The translations under genes were made by a program, and so were the position numbers. Shown here one piece after another: positions 6,076-8,750 of a stretch of DNA of 8,750 nucleotides. Below the pieces are notes generated by a model. That model saw only the letters and a program-made list of their open reading frames with translations. It searched no databases and was not told the DNA's origin. Origin of the DNA: an uncultured Anaerococcus sp. (GTDB lineage: Bacteria; Bacillota_A; Clostridia; Tissierellales; Peptoniphilaceae); the NCBI GenBank assembly GCA_902488555.1, contig CABTWT010000045.1, positions 1 to 8,750 of the forward strand, read 5' to 3'. Position 1 is the first letter of the stretch; every line of letters begins with the position of its first letter.

Positions 6076-7824
6076 ATGAAAAATACAGGAAAAAGATTAA
6101 GAAAATACACAGCCATAGCCTTAGCCCTGGCTATAGTAAGCCCAGTGGCTGCTTTTGCAAGCGAAGAAGACCAAGCTGATATTATTCTTACGGAAACAAA
6201 GCTAGAAACTAATCCTTACCAAAAATCTCTAACAATGAGCCTGTCAGAAGATGGCAGGAAAATTTCCTATGACATTGATATCAAAAAAGACCAAGCAAAA
6301 GGAAATCTTATCGCTTATATCTACCAACTAGGCCAAAGCAATATTGAAAACCTAAGCCTAGAAGGTCAAAGTATAGACACAGATTTGGCTAAGGCTATAA
6401 AAGTAGATTTAAAAGATCAGAGCAAACTAAAACTAACTGCTGACATCAAAGAAGGAATGACAGACAACCTATCCTTTGATCTAGTCCTTGTAGATGACAA
6501 TGACTACAAAGAGCACACACATATTGATGCAAAGCTAGTAAAAAATGCAGACAAATTAGAAGTCGAAGAAGTAAAGAAAGATACAACAAACCTAGGCCTA
6601 TCAGGTCTATTAACCGACTCAGAAACTATATCTTGGACAGATAGCCTAGTAAATAATACTAATGAGCAAGTCAAAACTGACTATATCCTAAATGTCAGCT
6701 CCAATCAAAGTGTTGAAAATCAAAAATTAAGCCTAGATTTTTATCATCTTACAAGCGAGGGTTACAAGCTAGAAGAATCAAATGCCTATGACCTAGGCTC
6801 TATTAAAGACCTAGAAATCGCACCTCACAGCCTAGTAAAATTATCATTTACTACAAAAGCAATGCCAAGCAATGAAGCTTACCAAATAAATGATGCTATT
6901 GTCACAAACAATAAGACAGCTAGTAAAGAAGAATTATTAGTAACTGATAAGACAAAAGAAGATCAGGCAAAAGATTTAACTGAGGATTTAATCAACACAA
7001 GTAAAGAAATCCAAACAACTCTTGTAGAAAACGAAAAAAACCAAGATACCGATGAAACTAGCAAAACAGATGAAAAGCTAGAAGAAAAGCTTGTCGAAGT
7101 CAAAACAGTTACTGTTGATGATAACAAGGCTAAGTCAAAAGAAGTCCAAGCCCAAGAATTGACCCGACAAATCAACTCAATAAGCGGACAAATCAGCCAA
7201 ATCTTACAGGAAAATGAAGCTCAATTGCCAGATACTATAATGAATGAGGTATCTAGTGAAGAACATTCTACAAAATCAAAAGAGTTAACAGCAATTGAAC
7301 TTACAAATAAACTTGAAAGAATTACGGGAGAGATAGAAGAAACCCTAAAACAAGTTACAACAGCTGACCAATACAACAAGTTTACCACATATTCTTCCAA
7401 AGAAGACCAAGCCCAGGAATTAATCAAGACCCTAAATAATCAAACAAGCCAAATACTAGAAGTATTAAGACAAGTAGAACTTGGCCAAGAAGCCAACTAT
7501 TTAGACCAACACCCAGAAGAATTGGCAAAAATAGATAAGCTATTGGAAGATGTAGAAAAATTTGACGAAAATACAAAGAAAACAATAAAAGAAAACCAAG
7601 AGAAAAATAAGGACTATGTAAGCCCACACTTCGTGATTGTAAAGGAAGATTTCTCCAAAGAAGTTTATAAAAAACTAGAAAATGTTGTAACTGTAACCCT
7701 AGATCCTCTAGAAAGAAAGCAAACAACAATGACAAAAGAAGAAATCAAAAAAGAATACCCATCAATAGCCCACTACTTAGAAAATCTAGAACTAAGAAGT
7801 GACTTACTAAATAGTCTTAAATAA
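6076..7824 (+). CDS. Exported protein with four 27-residue helical repeats
   Basis: I do not recognise a family. The 582-residue protein starts with a Sec signal peptide: a KRLRK basic region, a hydrophobic core at 11-26 and predicted cleavage after AFA28. Residues of about 32-285 look beta-rich and may be two related modules (roughly 32-150 and 180-285). From 293 on it is helical, acidic and lysine-rich, with four diverged copies of a [ST]KExxAxEL-type unit starting at residues 293, 354, 401 and 441. The spacers shorten along the chain (start-to-start 61, 47, 40). A helical tail with a short beta-like stretch ends the protein. No cysteine, C-terminal LPXTG signal or transmembrane anchor is present, so it is probably released or held non-covalently at the wall. 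It follows TelA by 58 bases and is the last gene before a terminator. Membership in the same functional group is inferred from position only. Confidence 0.85.
   Translation: MKNTGKRLRKYTAIALALAIVSPVAAFASEEDQADIILTETKLETNPYQKSLTMSLSEDGRKISYDIDIKKDQAKGNLIAYIYQLGQSNIENLSLEGQSIDTDLAKAIKVDLKDQSKLKLTADIKEGMTDNLSFDLVLVDDNDYKEHTHIDAKLVKNADKLEVEEVKKDTTNLGLSGLLTDSETISWTDSLVNNTNEQVKTDYILNVSSNQSVENQKLSLDFYHLTSEGYKLEESNAYDLGSIKDLEIAPHSLVKLSFTTKAMPSNEAYQINDAIVTNNKTASKEELLVTDKTKEDQAKDLTEDLINTSKEIQTTLVENEKNQDTDETSKTDEKLEEKLVEVKTVTVDDNKAKSKEVQAQELTRQINSISGQISQILQENEAQLPDTIMNEVSSEEHSTKSKELTAIELTNKLERITGEIEETLKQVTTADQYNKFTTYSSKEDQAQELIKTLNNQTSQILEVLRQVELGQEANYLDQHPEELAKIDKLLEDVEKFDENTKKTIKENQEKNKDYVSPHFVIVKEDFSKEVYKKLENVVTVTLDPLERKQTTMTKEEIKKEYPSIAHYLENLELRSDLLNSLK
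6952..7476 (+). repeat. Four diverged 27-residue coding repeats in the exported protein
   Basis: The copies are encoded at 6952-7032, 7135-7215, 7276-7356 and 7396-7476. Each begins S/T-K-E, then x-x-A or a close variant, then a D/E-L pair, a hydrophobic heptad-like pattern and an invariant I about 20 residues in (KEI, GQI, GEI, SQI), followed by L at position 24. The DNA copies are not closely similar, so the duplication is old and conserved at protein level. The pattern fits an amphipathic helix that could form coiled coils or a binding rod. Confidence 0.75.
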
Positions 7825-7830
7825 AAAAAC

Positions 7831-7862
7831 AAGGCCTCCGGGAAACCAGGGGCCTTATTTTT
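7831..7862 (+). terminator. Intrinsic terminator after the exported repeat protein
   Basis: AAGGCC (7831-7836) pairs with GGCCTT (7851-7856). The inner stem, with one mismatch and a T-G wobble, is capped by GG-GAAA-CC, a GNRA-type tetraloop (7842-7845). The T-rich ATTTTT follows. An A-run just upstream (7823-7829) could let it work in both directions. It ends the gene group 7 bases after the stop codon. Confidence 0.9.
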
Positions 7863-7882
7863 GTGGGCAAAATTAGCTACCT

Positions 7883-7904
7883 TGTCATCTTCGAGAGAGC
7901 GAAG
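7883..7904. repeat. Remnant of a TGTCAT palindromic element
   Basis: TGTCAT (7883-7888) is followed by CTTCG (7889-7893) pairing with CGAAG (7900-7904). It resembles the left end of the complete elements downstream, but no matching ATGACA end is found before element A begins at 7921, so it looks truncated. Confidence 0.5.
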
Positions 7905-7920
7905 TAAACATTCATTTCCA

Positions 7921-8101
7921 CCCCTGTCATCCTCGAGGGAGCGCATGCGACCGAAGGGTCTCATAAAGTAGTGTTCAGCCAGGAGAATCTTCGTAAAAGC
8001 TCAATCAGATTTTGACAAATCGCAGATTTGAAACAATCTGATATCTGACCTACCATCCATTTTTTTCAAAAATGGGGTTAGGTCATTAAGAATGACAGGG
8101 G
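7921..8101. repeat. Palindromic element A (with right-arm extension)
   Basis: It has a perfect 10-bp terminal inverted repeat, CCCCTGTCAT (7921-7930) and ATGACAGGGG (8092-8101). Compared with the short element D, it carries an extra segment of about 87 bases (8005-8091) just inside the right end. That segment holds three hairpins: ATCAGATT/AATCTGAT (8004-8011, 8035-8042), CAAATC/GATTTG (8016-8021, 8025-8030), and TGACCTA/TAGGTCA (8046-8052, 8079-8085) enclosing CCATTTTT/AAAAATGG (8057-8064, 8068-8075). The left arm lacks a matching extension. Confidence 0.75.
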
Positions 8102-8144
8102 CTTAGGAGTAAGAGTTTATTCTCTACTTATGTCATCCTCGAGG
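7949..8144 (+). repeat. 196-bp direct repeat, copy 1
   Basis: It aligns without gaps to 8452-8647 (offset 503) with about 23 mismatches by hand count, near 88% identity. It covers most of element A, the linker and the first bases of element B, so the duplication crosses element borders. Confidence 0.8.
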
Positions 8145-8210
8145 CCGCAGGCCGAAGGATCTTTGTAACGATTTTTTAAAAAAGATGTTTCGCATACGCT
8201 CAACATGACA
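8131..8210. repeat. Palindromic element B (short form)
   Basis: An 80-base element bounded by TGTCAT (8131-8136) and ATGACA (8205-8210). It contains GGCC-GCA-GGCC near the left end, a TTTTTTAAAAAA palindrome in the middle, and the same right arm as element D (gatgtttcgcatacgctcaa, starting at 8184). Confidence 0.65.
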
Positions 8211-8331
8211 GCGTGGGGGGGTGATTGACGGTGCTTTTAATAATCAAGAATCAATGATTCTACACTAGAGTATTACTGTACAAAACACTATCCCTTTGCT
8301 TAGCAAAAAAAATACTTTCTGACTCTACCCG

Positions 8332-8601
8332 CTGTCATCCTTCTTGACCTATCCAAATTTCAAAAGGTGAAATTTATGGAAGGTCAAATGTCGCGAAGTC
8401 CAAATCTATGATTTGGCTAACGTAGCCGACTGAGGGAGGCCTTCTAGGACCGACCGAAGGATCTCATAAAGAGCCGTTGAGCTAGGAGATTCTTCGCATT
8501 CGCTCAATCAGATTTTTACAAATCACAGATTTGAAACAATCTGATATCTGACCTACCATTCGTTTTTTTCAAAAATGGGGTTAGGTCATTAAGAATGACA
8601 G
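8332..8601. repeat. Palindromic element C (both arms extended)
   Basis: A 270-base element with CTGTCAT (8332-8338) and ATGACAG (8595-8601) ends. Its right arm carries the same 87-base extension as element A (8508-8594). Its left arm carries an extension of about 89 bases (8342-8430) with the same hairpin types in mirror order: TTGACCT/AGGTCAA (8344-8350, 8381-8387) enclosing AAATTTC/GAAATTT (8355-8361, 8369-8375), then CCAAATC/GATTTGG (8400-8406, 8410-8416). The core GAGGGAG...GACCGAAGGATCT lies between. The element is therefore one large imperfect palindrome. Confidence 0.7.
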
Positions 8602-8647
8602 GGTATTGGGAGTAAGAGTCTATTCTCCACTTCTGTCATCCTTGAGG
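8452..8647 (+). repeat. 196-bp direct repeat, copy 2
   Basis: The partner of 7949-8144. It includes the right half of element C, the linker and the start of element D. Differences cluster in the first 50 bases and in the linker; the hairpin-forming part is almost unchanged. Confidence 0.8.
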
Positions 8648-8721
8648 GAGCGTAAGCGACCGAAGGATCTTATAAAGTAGTGTTCAGACAGGAGATGTTT
8701 CGCATACGCTCAACATGACAG
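8633..8721. repeat. Palindromic element D (short form)
   Basis: An 89-base element with CTGTCAT (8633-8639) and ATGACAG (8715-8721) ends. The arms pair further: AGCGTAAGCGA (8649-8659) is complementary to TCGCATACGCT (8700-8710) at 10 of 11 positions, TTGAG pairs with CTCAA, and AAGGATCT partly pairs with AGATGTTT. The transcript, or a cruciform, would form a long hairpin. This appears to be the basic unit from which A and C are built. Confidence 0.7.
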
Positions 8722-8746
8722 GGTGGTTGGTTTGATTACGTATAAT
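8716..8746 (+). promoter_or_regulatory. Possible promoter partly formed by the end of element D
   Basis: A perfect TATAAT (8741-8746) stands 19 bases after ATGACA (8716-8721 region, 5 of 6 to TTGACA when read from 8715), which is the terminal repeat of element D. Any gene it serves lies beyond the right edge. The spacing is slightly long and the sequence is AT-rich, so chance is possible. Confidence 0.3.
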
Positions 8747-8750
8747 GGCA

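Larger units (their letters stand above)
7863..8750. other. Gene-free region filled with palindromic intergenic repeats
   Basis: No open frame here has a start, a ribosome binding site or protein-like composition. The stretch is mainly a cluster of elements that begin TGTCAT and end ATGACA (four complete, one remnant), described individually. The linkers are AT-rich; that at 8211-8331 holds only a small AGAATCA/TGATTCT palindrome and a TTTGC/GCAAA hairpin of no clear function. The sequence style, with TGTCATCCT...GCGA...GAAGGATCT, is like dispersed palindromic repeats seen between genes in many Firmicutes; I know no formal name for this version. Confidence 0.8.

Noticed and set aside
7225..7239. 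LPDTI in the exported protein (residues 384-388), matching the LPXT part of a sortase signal, with a sortase gene at the left edge
   Set aside because: It lies in the middle of the protein between repeats, is not followed by G, a hydrophobic helix or a basic tail, and the visible sortase is class B, which uses other motifs.
8295..8312. TTTGC/GCAAA hairpin next to a homopolymer run as a terminator
   Set aside because: The run after the stem is A on the + strand, and on the minus strand the T run comes before the hairpin, so it has the wrong order in both directions; the stem is also weak.
7863..8750. CRISPR array or attachment sites
   Set aside because: The repeats are long, diverged, palindromic and irregularly spaced with no unique equal-length spacers, and no cas, integrase or transposase gene is nearby.

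Overview
The window is AT-rich (clearly below 45% GC by eye), with many AGA/AGG and ATA codons and strong GGAGG-type ribosome binding sites. It carries a class B sortase, an OGG1-type DNA glycosylase, a lipobox protein and an XpaC/TelA pair. Together these point to a low-GC Gram-positive bacterium. An anaerobic coccus of the Anaerococcus/Peptoniphilus group is my best guess; this is inference, not proof. Every gene I support is on the + strand.

Layout. (1) Positions 1-1229 hold the 3' end of a class B sortase gene and, immediately after its stop, an OGG-family 8-oxoguanine DNA glycosylase. A clean intrinsic terminator follows at 1233-1257. (2) An extended -10 promoter at about 1310 starts a tightly packed set of three genes: a lipoprotein fusing a substrate-binding domain to a von Willebrand A (VWA) domain, an XpaC-family membrane protein, and a second substrate-binding protein anchored by an N-terminal helix. 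They overlap by 1 and 4 bases. (3) Positions 4621-4868 are a non-coding gap with a striking GC-rich (about 66%), strongly foldable island. (4) A TelA-family cytoplasmic protein (start corrected to 4869) and a 582-residue exported protein with four 27-residue helical repeats (start corrected to 6076) follow, ending at a terminator at 7831-7862. (5) Positions 7863-8750 contain no gene. They hold a cluster of palindromic TGTCAT...ATGACA elements, including a 196-bp direct repeat at a 503-bp offset and one element with mirror-image arm extensions.

How the genes may work together. XpaC and TelA neighbour each other in other Firmicutes (xpaC-yaaN in Bacillus subtilis). Here the pair is extended with two extracellular ligand-binding proteins, one carrying a metal-binding VWA module, and a secreted repeat protein. 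There is no ABC permease or ATPase in view. A plausible reading is an envelope sensing or stress module: the outer proteins bind a ligand or cell-surface component, XpaC sits in the membrane, and TelA acts inside. This is inference from domain content and gene order. The sortase and glycosylase lie in a separate transcription unit and look unrelated to it.
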